A stretch of DNA of 64,000 bases, taken from assembly GCA_965219035.1 (NCBI GenBank), contig CBDCMR010000002.1, positions 124,001-188,000 on the forward strand. The letters are read 5' to 3'. The position numbers and the translations under genes are program-made. The notes beneath the pieces are model-generated. The model did not search any database and had not been told where the DNA came from. It saw nothing but the letters and a program-made list of their open reading frames with translations. How positions within the stretch are numbered: position 1 is the stretch's first letter; each line of letters starts with the position of its first letter. Origin of the DNA: CBDCKN01 sp965219035. GTDB taxonomy: Bacteria > Gemmatimonadota > Gemmatimonadetes > Longimicrobiales > Gaopeijiaceae. Of the stretch, positions 55,760-64,000 are shown piece by piece.

Positions 55760-57172
55760 ATGACCGTACAGGAGCACGATCTCATCGCAGTGGGTGGCGG
55801 AACTGCCGGCCTCGTCTCCGCGGCAGGGGCCGCCTATCTGGGTGTTCGCCCCGCCCTCGTCGAGCGGGCCGCCCTGGGGGGAGACTGCCTGTGGACCGGA
55901 TGCGTGCCGTCCAAAGCCCTCCTGGCGTCGGCACGGCTGGCCCACGCCATGCGCAACGCCGAGTCCCTGGGGCTCGAAGGGGCCACCCCAACGCAGGTGT
56001 TCTGCAGCGTCATGGAGCGCATGCGCCAGGCTAGGGAGAGGGTCGCTCACCACGACGACCCCGAGCGCTTCCGCAAGATGGGAGTCCACGTCCACTTCGG
56101 CACTGCTCGGTTCATCGGAGCCGACACCCTGGACGTAGAGGGCGTGGGCACCCTCAAGTCGAAGCGTATCATCGTGGCGACAGGTGCGCGACCGGCCATC
56201 CCCCCGATCCCGGGTCTCGAGGAGGCAGGCTACCAGACGCACGAGACGATCTTCGATCTCGAGCGCCATCCCGCGAGAGTTGGAATCCTCGGAGGTGGGC
56301 CCATCGGGCTCGAGTTCTCACAGGTGTTCGGCCGTCTGGGTTCCGAGGTCGTCGTGCTCGAGATGCTCGATCGCATCCTTCCGAGCGAAGACCCCGACGT
56401 AGCCGAGGCCCTACTCGGGATCCTGAGACGTGAGGGCATAGACATAGAGCTCGGCTCGCGCGTCGCCGCCGTTCAGATCGAGGGCGCCAGAAAGGTGATC
56501 CTCACGGAGGACGAGCGCCGCTTCCCCGTCGACGAGATCCTCGTAGCCACCGGAAGGCAGCCCATTACCCAAGGACTCGATCTGGAACGTGCAGGGATCG
56601 AGCAGGACGGCACGGCGGTTCGCGTCGACTCCACGCTGCGCACCACGAACCGCGGAGTCTGGGCCGCCGGTGACGTCACCGGAGGACTCCAGTTTACCCA
56701 TGTGGCCGACTACATGGCGAAGAAGGCCCTCCGGAATGCGCTCCTCCCCTTGAGCACCCATGTCGACTACAGTCGGGTCCCGTGGGTCACCTACACCGAT
56801 CCCGAGGTCGCCCACGTGGGCCTCAGCGCCGACGAGGCTTCCGCCCGGGGAGCCACGACGTACACGTACGATTTCGACGACCTGGACCGGGCGATCACGG
56901 ACGCCCAGACACTCGGCTTCGTGAAGATCTCGGCGGACTCTAAAGGCCGCATCCTGGGAGCGACCATCCTGGGTCACGGTGCGGGCGAGCTTCTCCAGCC
57001 CATCGTTCTGGCCATGACCCACGGACTGCCACTCTCGAAGATCGCGGACACGATCTTCCCGTATCCCACGATGGCGGAGGGGGTCAAGCAAGCCGCCAAC
57101 GCCTATCAGCGAACGCGTCTCGAGAGTCCTGCCGGACGTGTCTTGAAGAAGGTGGTTTCATGGCTGGCGTGA
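55760..57172 (+). CDS. FAD-dependent pyridine nucleotide-disulfide oxidoreductase
   Basis: A 470-residue flavoprotein of the dihydrolipoamide dehydrogenase/mercuric reductase family. The FAD motif is LIAVGGGTAGLVSAAG. The redox disulfide is GGDCLWTGCVPSKALL. The NAD(P)H-binding segment is VGILGGGPIGLEFSQVFGRL. The second FAD block includes GVWAAGDVTGGLQFTHVADY and the C-terminal interface domain is complete. It lacks the N-terminal HMA domain and the C-terminal Cys pair of true MerA. The next gene overlaps it by 13 bp. Homologous reductases sit next to TVP38 proteins in other bacteria. Confidence 0.88.
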   Translation: MTVQEHDLIAVGGGTAGLVSAAGAAYLGVRPALVERAALGGDCLWTGCVPSKALLASARLAHAMRNAESLGLEGATPTQVFCSVMERMRQARERVAHHDDPERFRKMGVHVHFGTARFIGADTLDVEGVGTLKSKRIIVATGARPAIPPIPGLEEAGYQTHETIFDLERHPARVGILGGGPIGLEFSQVFGRLGSEVVVLEMLDRILPSEDPDVAEALLGILRREGIDIELGSRVAAVQIEGARKVILTEDERRFPVDEILVATGRQPITQGLDLERAGIEQDGTAVRVDSTLRTTNRGVWAAGDVTGGLQFTHVADYMAKKALRNALLPLSTHVDYSRVPWVTYTDPEVAHVGLSADEASARGATTYTYDFDDLDRAITDAQTLGFVKISADSKGRILGATILGHGAGELLQPIVLAMTHGLPLSKIADTIFPYPTMAEGVKQAANAYQRTRLESPAGRVLKKVVSWLA

Positions 57173-58662
57173 GCGGCCACGCCAACAGGGGAGGGCGCGC
57201 CTATGTGAAGCTTGCGCTCTTCGCTCTCGTCATCCTCAGCGGATTCCTGCTGGCCCGCTTCACCCCGCTTGGCGCCCTCCTCACCCAGGAAGGGATCGGC
57301 CGGGCCATCGGAGAGCTGCGGGGCTCGGTGTGGGCACCCGTTCTCTTCATCTCGCTATACGCCGGGGCCACCGCCATGGCGATCCCCGGTACCATTTTGA
57401 CGTTGGCGGGGGGCGCCCTTTTCGGGTTCTTCTGGGGGACGGTGTTCAACACCATCGCCGCGAATATCGGGGCCAGCGTGGCCTTCTTCGTAGCGCGCTT
57501 CCTGGGTCGTGAGGCTGTGGAGAGACTCGGCGGGCGACGGCTCGAGAAGCTGGACGAGGCCACCAGGGAGCACGGGTTCCAGGGCCTCTTTCTGCTGCGC
57601 CTGGTTCCCCTGGTGCCCTTCAACGCCCTGAACTTCGGATCCGGGCTCACTGCCCTTCGCTGGCGCACGTACGCGTTGGCCACCGTCATCGGAATCTTCC
57701 CGGGCACCGTCGTGTACACAATGTTCGCGGACGCCCTGCTCCAGGGCTCGCAGGAAGCCTCGCGCGAGGCCCTGATCCGAGTTCTGATCTCGGGTGGTCT
57801 GCTGGTGTTTCTGAGCTTCCTGCCAAAGATCATGAAGAGACTCAACGTCAAAGTTCCAGGCTTCTCGCCGATGCTCCTCGCCCTGATCCTGATCCCGAAC
57901 GGTCTGTCGGGCCAGAAGAGTGGCGCCCTACCGGACCACTACGCATTCAGCATGGTTCTCGAGCACGTGGTGAAGAAGCCGCTGGTCGACTACGCAGCGC
58001 TCAAGGCCGACCGTCACGGTCTGGACGCCTATCTTCAGGCGATGGCAGAAACGGACCCGGGAGCCCTTGCCGCCTCCTCCCATTCGGCCCGCTTGGCCTT
58101 CTGGATCAACGCGTACAACGCCTGCATGCTCCAGCAGGTCATCGACCACTATCCGATACAGAAGAACACAAGCCTTTTGGACCGGGCCACGAACGCGATC
58201 ATGAACCGGCCCGAGAACTCGGTGTGGCAGATCCCCGACGTGTTCAAGCGCGAGCACTGCACGATCGCCGGCGAGGTTCGCTCCCAAGACCAGATCGAGC
58301 ACGAGATCATCCGGCCCATGGGCGACCCCAGGATTCACTTCGCCGTGAACTGTGCAGCCATGAGCTGCCCGCCGCTCCAGACCTGGGCACATACGGCTGA
58401 TGAGCTCGACGAGGAGCTCGACCGGATCGTACGCGCCTTCATGGCCAATCCGGTCCACTTCGAGTTCGAGACCGGACAGCGTTCCGTGCTCCGGCTGAAC
58501 AAGGTTCTCGACTGGTACGGCGACGACTTCGGGGGGACCGAAGGTCTCCGCGAGTTCTTCGCGCCCTACCTGGAGGGGAACGAAGGTGGCGCCAGAGTCG
58601 GTCACGACATCAGGATCGAGTTCTTCGAGTACGATTGGACTCTGAACGACGTCCCTCGCTGA
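57160..58662 (+). CDS. TVP38/TMEM64 (VTT) membrane protein fused to DUF547
   Basis: A 500-residue fusion. Residues about 1-245 form a SNARE-associated/VTT membrane domain: GATAMAIPGTILTLAGGALF, FGFFWGTVFNTIAANIGASV, LRLVPLVPFNALNFGSG, then IGIFPGTVVYTMFADALLQG. Residues about 255-500 form a DUF547 domain: LVDYAALKADRHGLDAYLQA, RLAFWINAYNACMLQQVIDH, HFAVNCAAMSCPPLQTWA. The join shows no stop or reading problem. The two domains are usually encoded as separate proteins. ATG 57160 overlaps the reductase stop. The function is unknown; the genomic neighbourhood resembles arsenosugar-type clusters. Confidence 0.85.
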   Translation: MAGVSGHANRGGRAYVKLALFALVILSGFLLARFTPLGALLTQEGIGRAIGELRGSVWAPVLFISLYAGATAMAIPGTILTLAGGALFGFFWGTVFNTIAANIGASVAFFVARFLGREAVERLGGRRLEKLDEATREHGFQGLFLLRLVPLVPFNALNFGSGLTALRWRTYALATVIGIFPGTVVYTMFADALLQGSQEASREALIRVLISGGLLVFLSFLPKIMKRLNVKVPGFSPMLLALILIPNGLSGQKSGALPDHYAFSMVLEHVVKKPLVDYAALKADRHGLDAYLQAMAETDPGALAASSHSARLAFWINAYNACMLQQVIDHYPIQKNTSLLDRATNAIMNRPENSVWQIPDVFKREHCTIAGEVRSQDQIEHEIIRPMGDPRIHFAVNCAAMSCPPLQTWAHTADELDEELDRIVRAFMANPVHFEFETGQRSVLRLNKVLDWYGDDFGGTEGLREFFAPYLEGNEGGARVGHDIRIEFFEYDWTLNDVPR

Positions 58663-58672
58663 CGGGGCACCG

Positions 58673-59968
58673 GTGAGGAGCGGAGGACCCCCCTCTCCAG
58701 ACTGCCTGGGAGTGGTGGTTCCCACGCTCAACGAGGCCGAGCACCTCCCTTCCCTCCTGGCCGACCTGTCGGAGATGACCATCCCGCCTACGGTGGTCGT
58801 AGCCGACGGTGGATCGACGGACGCCACCCGTGAGCTGGCACGGGCCAGCGGCGCCACGGTGATCGTGGCTAGAAGAGGAAGGGCGCATCAGATGAACGCC
58901 GGAGCCCGCATCCTCAGGACCCCCTGGATCCTGTTCCTCCACGCCGACTCGCGGCTCCCCCCGGAGGCCCGGGATTGTCTGGCCCAGCGATTGGCCAACA
59001 CTTCCGACACGAGGCCCGGGTACTTTCGCTTCTCCCTCGACGGGACGGGCTGGTTCTGGCGATTCATCGAGCTCGGGCAGTCCCTGAGGGAGCGCATCAC
59101 TCGCCTGGCCTGCGGTGATCAGGGCCTGCTAGTGAGCCGGATCGACCTGGAGGCCGTCGGGGGCTTTCCGTCGATCTCCATCATGGAAGATGTGGCGATC
59201 CTGCGTGCGCTCCGCGCCAGGGGAGCCGTACAACGCCTTCCGGCCCCTCTTCCCACCAGCCCCCGCCGCTTCGAGGAGGAGGGTCGATGGCGTGCCTGGC
59301 TCCGCAACATCAGGGTGTTGGGCATGACCCTCGCAGGAGCGGCCCCCGAGAAGCTCGCCCCTCTGTATCCCGCACGGAGGGCCGCGGCGCCCGCCGGCCG
59401 GCTGGCCCTCGTCTTCGTGAAGGCCCCGAGACCTGGGAAGGTCAAGACGCGGCTGGCGGTGGGGATCGGCGCGCAGGCCGCCGCCGACCTGTACGCCACC
59501 ATGGCCTCGGACGCAGTGGAGCGTCTCCGGTCTCCGGCGTACGATCTCCTGGTGTGCTACGACCCGCCCACCGCGGCCGCAGAGGTCCAGGCTTGGCTGG
59601 GGAACGACACCACACTCATGCCCCAGGCAGAGGGAGATCTGGGGCATCGCATGTGGTGTGCACTGCGTGACGGCCTGGAGGTGGCGAGTCAGGCGTGCGT
59701 CGTGGGAACCGACGTGCCCGACCTGGATGCCGGCCTGGTGGAAGAATCGTTCGACACGCTGTCGCGGGCCGACGTAGTGATCGGGCCCGCCGCCGACGGA
59801 GGGTACTACCTCATGGCTCTCCAACGTCCCATCCCGGAGTTGTTCGAGGACATCCCCTGGAGCACCCCCGAGGTGCTTGACCGCACCCTGGAGGCGGCTC
59901 GCAGTCTGGGACTCAGGGTGTGTACGCTGAAGACCCTGAGGGACGTGGACACGGCCGCCGACCTCTAG
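58673..59968 (+). CDS. Fusion of a GT2 glycosyltransferase (TIGR04283-like) and a DUF2064/TIGR04282-like transferase
   Basis: A 431-residue protein that joins two transferase domains. Residues about 1-225 are a GT2-type domain: VVVPTLNEAEHLPSLLADLS, VVADGGSTDATRELARASGA, RAHQMNAGARI, LHADSRLP, GGFPSISIMEDVAI. This matches TIGR04283. Residues about 240-431 are a DUF2064 domain: LALVFVKAPRPGKVKTRLAV, VVGTDVPDLDAGLVEESFD, VVIGPAADGGYYLMAL. This matches TIGR04282. These two families are annotated as arsenosugar biosynthesis glycosyltransferases and usually occur as neighbours. The start is GTG 58673, 10 bp after the previous stop. No arsenic methylase or radical SAM gene is in the window. Confidence 0.88.
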   Translation: MRSGGPPSPDCLGVVVPTLNEAEHLPSLLADLSEMTIPPTVVVADGGSTDATRELARASGATVIVARRGRAHQMNAGARILRTPWILFLHADSRLPPEARDCLAQRLANTSDTRPGYFRFSLDGTGWFWRFIELGQSLRERITRLACGDQGLLVSRIDLEAVGGFPSISIMEDVAILRALRARGAVQRLPAPLPTSPRRFEEEGRWRAWLRNIRVLGMTLAGAAPEKLAPLYPARRAAAPAGRLALVFVKAPRPGKVKTRLAVGIGAQAAADLYATMASDAVERLRSPAYDLLVCYDPPTAAAEVQAWLGNDTTLMPQAEGDLGHRMWCALRDGLEVASQACVVGTDVPDLDAGLVEESFDTLSRADVVIGPAADGGYYLMALQRPIPELFEDIPWSTPEVLDRTLEAARSLGLRVCTLKTLRDVDTAADL

Positions 59969-59991
59969 GCTCCACCGCAGTTGCGGTTGCC

Positions 59992-61371
59992 TCAACCCTC
60001 GTAGGCCTGCCACACGCCGGGCCGCACGGGCACGTAGACGACCTCCCACGGCTCGCGCACATTCCGCATTCCGAAGAGCGGTACGCCCATGTGCTCCGAG
60101 ACCCGTCGGATGGCGTCGCAGCTGAGCCGCACCGGGCCCGGCGAAGGGTCGAACTCACGCCCGTCGAAGGGGATCGACTCCTCCGCCTCGAACCAGGACC
60201 GGCCCTCGGCGTACGTGCCGGCGAAGTCCACGGCGGGCCTCAACTTCTCCAGGGGAACCCGCGAAGGACCCACCAGGGTTGCGCCGCCCTTGGTGATGAG
60301 CACCTCCACCGACTCGCCAGTAGCCAGACAGATCGTGGTGGGCGTGCCTGTGGGAAGCGGCGGCCTCACCACCACCGTATCCGGTGGCGGTGCAGGCAGA
60401 ACGACGACCTCTCCGACGGGACGGTCACGAAGAGTGGCCTTGCAGAGGCGGGCACCGCAGAGGGCCACCGACACCTTCAGGCCGAATTTCGAGCTTCGGT
60501 AGACCGACGCGTCTGTGGAGTAGTTCACGCCCAGGACGTGCGCTCCGACGACCACCCCGTCCAGATCCAGCTGGCCTCCCAGATTCCAGTCGAACCCGTT
60601 GTACTCGCTCATGAGGGTGAAGATCTTGCTGTGGCCCACTTGGAGGTGCCACGCGGCACCGGCGAACCAGCCCTCGCTGTCCGAGAACTCGTGCCAGTCC
60701 AGGCCGTCTCCCTCTTTGAAGAGTCCGTTGCCCCACCCGGCGCTCAACGTGAAGTCGTGCTTCGGGAGGAATCCCGAGGCGAATCCCGGAAGATCCGCAC
60801 CAGCCACGGCGTAGAAGGAGAACTCGGTGCCGATGCTCGACGTTCCGATCCGGTCGCGAATCCGACGATCGGCCCTGCCCAGGCGAGTCGGGGCGTACTC
60901 GACCCCGTCGCCGAAGTCGGGGCTGTTCAGGTAGCGACCACCCACCGCCAGGCCCAGTCCGTGGACCTGGGGATTGAGGAGCGAAAGGCGTCCAAAGGCG
61001 CCCCAAAGGGCGCCACCTCCCTCCGGTCCCTCCAGGGATTGGACCGTGGCCCCCACCTCGAGAAGGTCGAACAGCCCCAGAGCAAGCGCCAGATCCCCGT
61101 TCCAGCCACCCTCGAAGGGCTCGGTGCCCGTGATCCCACCCTCTCCATCGGTAGAGAAGTCGACGTCGTTGCTGGTCCAAAACCCTGAATAGGTGCCTGT
61201 GAGCGCCATATGGGGGAGGACGCTGGCCACCGGGATGTCCAGCAATCCGGAGCCGTGCCGCAACGTGCCGGAGATTTTCGTGGACTGTCCTGACGCCGCG
61301 AAGGCGATGGTCAGGACAAATACGATCATGTGAAGCACGACCGCGGGGGTCCTCTTGAGCGTGGTCTTCAT
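59992..61371 (-). CDS. Beta-barrel-like exported protein, function unknown
   Basis: A 459-residue exported protein with a signal peptide (KRTPAVVLHMIVFVLTIAFA, cleavage near ASGQS). Alternating Gly/aromatic-rich strands follow (YSGFWTSNDVDFS, GLAVGGRYLNSP, FSFYAVAGADLPGF, DFTLSAGWGNGLF), suggesting an outer membrane barrel up to about residue 310. A Pro-rich linker (PAPPPDTVVVRPPLPTG) leads to a C-terminal globular region (TICLATGESVEVLITKGGAT) with two Cys. It is convergent with the glycosyltransferase fusion. I do not recognise a family. Confidence 0.65.
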   Translation of the reverse strand: MKTTLKRTPAVVLHMIVFVLTIAFAASGQSTKISGTLRHGSGLLDIPVASVLPHMALTGTYSGFWTSNDVDFSTDGEGGITGTEPFEGGWNGDLALALGLFDLLEVGATVQSLEGPEGGGALWGAFGRLSLLNPQVHGLGLAVGGRYLNSPDFGDGVEYAPTRLGRADRRIRDRIGTSSIGTEFSFYAVAGADLPGFASGFLPKHDFTLSAGWGNGLFKEGDGLDWHEFSDSEGWFAGAAWHLQVGHSKIFTLMSEYNGFDWNLGGQLDLDGVVVGAHVLGVNYSTDASVYRSSKFGLKVSVALCGARLCKATLRDRPVGEVVVLPAPPPDTVVVRPPLPTGTPTTICLATGESVEVLITKGGATLVGPSRVPLEKLRPAVDFAGTYAEGRSWFEAEESIPFDGREFDPSPGPVRLSCDAIRRVSEHMGVPLFGMRNVREPWEVVYVPVRPGVWQAYEG

Positions 61372-61562
61372 GACGGCGGCCTCCCTTCTTTCGTCCAGGC
61401 TCCCGACTTGTTAGAGGGCGTCCGAACGAGCCCCACCCCACTCACCTTGCCAGATATGTGCCAGAACCCCGATCGGCCACCCGCGGAGCTTGCATTGGAG
61501 CGATGGCGGCCTAGGTTCGACTCCCTGGATTATCACCTCATCATAGCGGCACGAGAACGATC

Positions 61563-62549
61563 ATGAGCCGACCGGTCGCCAACGACGAGCTCACGCTGAC
61601 CCGCAAGGACTTCGAGCGGGCCCGCGAAATCGTCGCGCCCCACGTGTACCACACACCCATGCTCACGTCCCGTTCCCTGAGTGAGGTTACGGGCTTCGAC
61701 ATCCGGCTGAAGGCGGAGCTGTTCCAGCGGGGCGGCGCCTACAAGGTGCGGGGTCCCATGAACAAGATCGCGCACCTGTCGGATGAGGAGCGGGCTCGCG
61801 GGGTCATCTGTTCATCCGCGGGCAACCACTCGCAGGGGGTCGCCATCGCAGCCCGGGAGTACGGGGTGAAGGCGATCGTGGTGATGGCCGAGAACGCCAC
61901 GCCGTCGAAGATCGCCGCCACCGAGGGTTACGGCGCAGAGGTGGTGCTGCACGGTCGGATCTGGGACGAGGCCAACGAGAAGGCGTTGGAGCTGGTCGAG
62001 GAGCGTGGGCTTACCTATATCCATCCGTTCGACGATCCGGATCTCATCGCCGGTCAGGGAACGGTGGGGCTCGAGATCATGGATGACTTCCCGGAAGCTG
62101 AAGTCGTCGTCGTACCCATTGGTGGCGGGGGGTTGATATCCGGGATCTCCATGGCGGTCAAGAGCATCAATCCCGACATCCGGGTTATCGGTGTCGAGTC
62201 CTCCGGCGCGCCGGCAATGAAGCGAAGCGTCGAGGCCGGTCACCGCATCACGCTGGACGAGGTGGACTGCGCGATCGACGGGTTACGGGTGAAACGGGTA
62301 GGGGAGAACACGCGCTCGGTCGTCTCGCGTTTCGTGGATGAAATCGTGACGCTGCCCGACGAACAGATCTTCGATGCCGTTCTGTGGCTGATGGCGCGAG
62401 CCAAACTAGTGACCGAAGGTGCGGCGGCGGCACCGGTGGGGGCGCTGTTGCAGGGGCTGGTCGAGGCGCTGCCGAACACCAGGGTCGTGGCCGTCCTGAG
62501 TGGTGGCAACCTCGACGTGGAGCAGTTGCGCGGGCTGAGTTGGAATTGA
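61563..62549 (+). CDS. Threonine/serine dehydratase (PLP)
   Basis: A 328-residue PLP enzyme of the catabolic threonine dehydratase type. It deaminates Thr or Ser to 2-oxobutyrate or pyruvate. The PLP lysine lies in FQRGGAYKVRG. Other motifs are SSAGNHSQGVAIAA, the phosphate cradle VVVPIGGGGLISG and LSGGNLDVEQL. The C-terminal ACT-like regulatory domain of biosynthetic IlvA is absent, so this is the short form. The 191 bp upstream (61372-61562) hold no gene. Its TGA overlaps the start of the symporter gene (TTGA). Confidence 0.9.
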   Translation: MSRPVANDELTLTRKDFERAREIVAPHVYHTPMLTSRSLSEVTGFDIRLKAELFQRGGAYKVRGPMNKIAHLSDEERARGVICSSAGNHSQGVAIAAREYGVKAIVVMAENATPSKIAATEGYGAEVVLHGRIWDEANEKALELVEERGLTYIHPFDDPDLIAGQGTVGLEIMDDFPEAEVVVVPIGGGGLISGISMAVKSINPDIRVIGVESSGAPAMKRSVEAGHRITLDEVDCAIDGLRVKRVGENTRSVVSRFVDEIVTLPDEQIFDAVLWLMARAKLVTEGAAAAPVGALLQGLVEALPNTRVVAVLSGGNLDVEQLRGLSWN

Positions 62550-63892
62550 AGGCGGACCAGCCGGGTGGTGTGCGCCCGCGGGAGATCTTCGGCAGCAGGG
62601 CCGGTTTCGTCATGGCGGCGGTCGGAAGTGCGGTCGGCCCCGGAAACATGTGGCGTTTTTCCTACCGAACCGCCGAGGGTGGTGGTGCGGCGTTCGTGCT
62701 GCTGTATCTGGCGATGACGCTGCTGATCGGGGTCCCGATGATGGTGGCGGAGTTCGGGGTCGGACGTCGGGCACGACTTTCGTCGGTGGGTGCGCTGCGT
62801 TCGATCGGGGGCGTGGCCTGGGTGCCACTCGGCTACCTCTTCCTGCTCACATCGCTGTTGATTGTCGCGTACCTGTCGGTCATCACCGGCTGGACGATTC
62901 GCTACGCCCTGGACGGATTGGTCGTCGGCTATTCCACCACACCCGGGGCCCGATACGCCGAGGTATCGACCGGATCGACCGCGGTCCTCTTTCACATCCT
63001 CATCATGGGGGTGACCACGGGCATCGTTTGGCTGGGGGTCAAGAAGGGCATCGCGCGCGCCAGCCTGATCCTGATGCCCGTCCTGTTCTTGATTCTGACC
63101 TCCCTCGCCGTATGGGCGGCGACCCTCGACGGGGCCGGACCCGGGTACGCCTTCTACCTCACGCCCTCGGTGAGCTCACTGATGGATCCGCTCGTCATCC
63201 AGGGAGCGGCCAGCCAGGCCTTCTTCTCGCTGAGCGTCGGCATGGGCATCATGCTGACGTACGGCTCCTACCTTTCGGGGAGTGAGAACCTAGGTCGAGA
63301 AGCGCTGATCGTCTCGATTGCCGATTTCGCGGTCGCGTTCATCGCGGGGCTGGTGGTGTTCCCGGTGATCTTCGCGTTGGGGTTGTCGGGTGAGATGACG
63401 GAGAGCACGATGGGGACGCTCTTCATCTCGCTGCCCGGTGCTTTCAGGGAGATGGGGGCCATCGGGAGAGTAGTGGGGGTGGCGTTTTTCGTGGCGCTGG
63501 CCGTGGCGTCGATCACGTCGACCGTTTCACTCCTGGAGGTGGTGGCCGCCGTCGGGATCGACGAGTTCAAGCTCACCAGACGGACTGCGGCGGTGCTGGC
63601 GGGAGTGCTTGCAGCGGGGATCGGCGTATTCGCCGCCCTGTCGGGTGACGTGCTAGGAGTGCTCGACAAGGTCGCCGGCGAGTTCTTCGTGGTCGTCGGC
63701 GTGTTGGGAATGTCGCTGTTCTTCGGATGGCGAATGACGGAGCCCGCCCGCGAAGTCTCCGGCGGCGTTTCTCCGGTGATCGCTCGCTTCGTCCCGGCCC
63801 TAATATTCCTGATCCGCTACGTCATCCCGCCGCTTCTCGCCGTTCTGGCCTGGGTGGCATTCCGCGACATGGTGACCACCCTCGCGAGCTGA
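62546..63892 (+). CDS. Sodium:neurotransmitter symporter (NSS/SNF) family transporter
   Basis: A 448-residue membrane protein of the LeuT/MhsT fold with about 11-12 hydrophobic helices. The N-terminal signature reads GFVMAAVGSAVGPGNMWRFS, followed by EGGGAAFVLLYLAM. It fits the bacterial NSS pattern AVGLGNxWRFPY but has Pro in place of the first Leu and Ser in place of the Pro. Helix 6-8 motifs include SQAFFSLSVGMGIMLTYGSY. The start I prefer is TTG 62546, overlapping the dehydratase stop; GTG 62570 is another option. It probably imports the amino acids used by the dehydratase, an inference from position. Confidence 0.85.
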   Translation: MKADQPGGVRPREIFGSRAGFVMAAVGSAVGPGNMWRFSYRTAEGGGAAFVLLYLAMTLLIGVPMMVAEFGVGRRARLSSVGALRSIGGVAWVPLGYLFLLTSLLIVAYLSVITGWTIRYALDGLVVGYSTTPGARYAEVSTGSTAVLFHILIMGVTTGIVWLGVKKGIARASLILMPVLFLILTSLAVWAATLDGAGPGYAFYLTPSVSSLMDPLVIQGAASQAFFSLSVGMGIMLTYGSYLSGSENLGREALIVSIADFAVAFIAGLVVFPVIFALGLSGEMTESTMGTLFISLPGAFREMGAIGRVVGVAFFVALAVASITSTVSLLEVVAAVGIDEFKLTRRTAAVLAGVLAAGIGVFAALSGDVLGVLDKVAGEFFVVVGVLGMSLFFGWRMTEPAREVSGGVSPVIARFVPALIFLIRYVIPPLLAVLAWVAFRDMVTTLAS

Positions 63893-63966
63893 GGTCTGTC
63901 AGCCACGTAGAACGGAGCATTACGGAGCGGAGCTGAAGACCGCTCAAGACAGCCGCGGCGGACTCC

Positions 63967-64000
63967 TCATGCGCGTTCCGTTGCCGAGACACTCTGGAAG
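63967..64000. repeat. Likely truncated fourth copy of the MITE-like family at the window edge
   Basis: The last bases read CGCGTTCCGTTGCCGAGACA, then CTCTGGAAG. GTTCCGTTGCCGA matches the left end of element 2, and GCCGAGACACT matches the motif near the right end of elements 1 and 2. The rest lies outside the window. Confidence 0.4.

Noticed and set aside
55760..57172. Assignment as mercuric reductase MerA
   Set aside because: The N-terminal heavy-metal domain and C-terminal vicinal cysteines are missing, and there are no mer genes around.

Overview
This is a GC-rich chromosomal stretch from a Gram-negative (diderm) bacterium. TolC-like and MacA-like efflux proteins, a beta-barrel-like protein, GmhA and SPOR-domain proteins all imply an outer membrane and a peptidoglycan wall. 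The combination of bacillithiol-type BshB1, MglA, membrane pyrophosphatase, many GTG/TTG starts and this gene order suggests Gemmatimonadota or a near relative. That placement is inference from gene content, not a phylogeny.

Layout. Positions 1-9.7 kb are mostly on the + strand. They hold the tail of an unknown gene, a TolC/MacA/FtsX-permease operon without its ATPase, bshB1, a decayed HIRAN gene next to an inverted-repeat element, and a cysteine desulfurase coupled to mnmA. From 9.8 to 55.5 kb every supported gene is on the - strand, often with 1-13 bp overlaps. In order of increasing coordinate: dnaJ, grpE, hydrolase, cinA, pgsA, mglA, small membrane protein, recR, ybaB, dnaX, SRP RNA, yraN, aroF, beta-lactamase-fold hydrolase, smc, two MinD-like/SPOR proteins, rsfS, rplI, DUF2232, a fused rpsF-rpsR, M20 hydrolase, hppA, pth, rplY, prs, a secreted protein, an IS256-family insertion, tRNA-Gln, ispE, UPF0104 flippase-like protein, pdxJ, DUF2520 reductase, hflX, an inverted-repeat element, rarA (amber-interrupted), cca, SDR, gmhA, PHP phosphoesterase, alaS and recA. 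From 55.8 kb transcription switches to +: an FAD disulfide reductase, a TVP38-DUF547 fusion and a fused pair of glycosyltransferases. A beta-barrel-like protein on - follows, then a Thr/Ser dehydratase overlapping an NSS-type Na+ symporter.

Themes. Much of the window is information processing: replication and repair (dnaX, recR, ybaB, rarA, recA, smc), translation (alaS, cca, mnmA, pth, rsfS, four ribosomal proteins, tRNA-Gln, SRP RNA) and protein folding (dnaJ, grpE). The SRP RNA-dnaX-ybaB-recR order matches the classical Bacillus arrangement, and ispE-tRNA-Gln-(IS)-prs-rplY-pth is another conserved string, interrupted here by accessory DNA.

Most unusual points: (1) S6 and S18 are encoded as one continuous reading frame; (2) a tandem pair of proteins next to smc joins a Walker-A-less MinD/CpsD-like domain to a membrane anchor and a SPOR domain, and one copy is frameshifted; (3) a dispersed family of 170-300 bp elements has terminal inverted repeats; (4) an IS256 element cuts the gene upstream of a secreted protein; (5) three genes carry single-event disruptions (HIRAN TGA, rarA TAG, SPOR frameshift), which may be real decay or assembly error.
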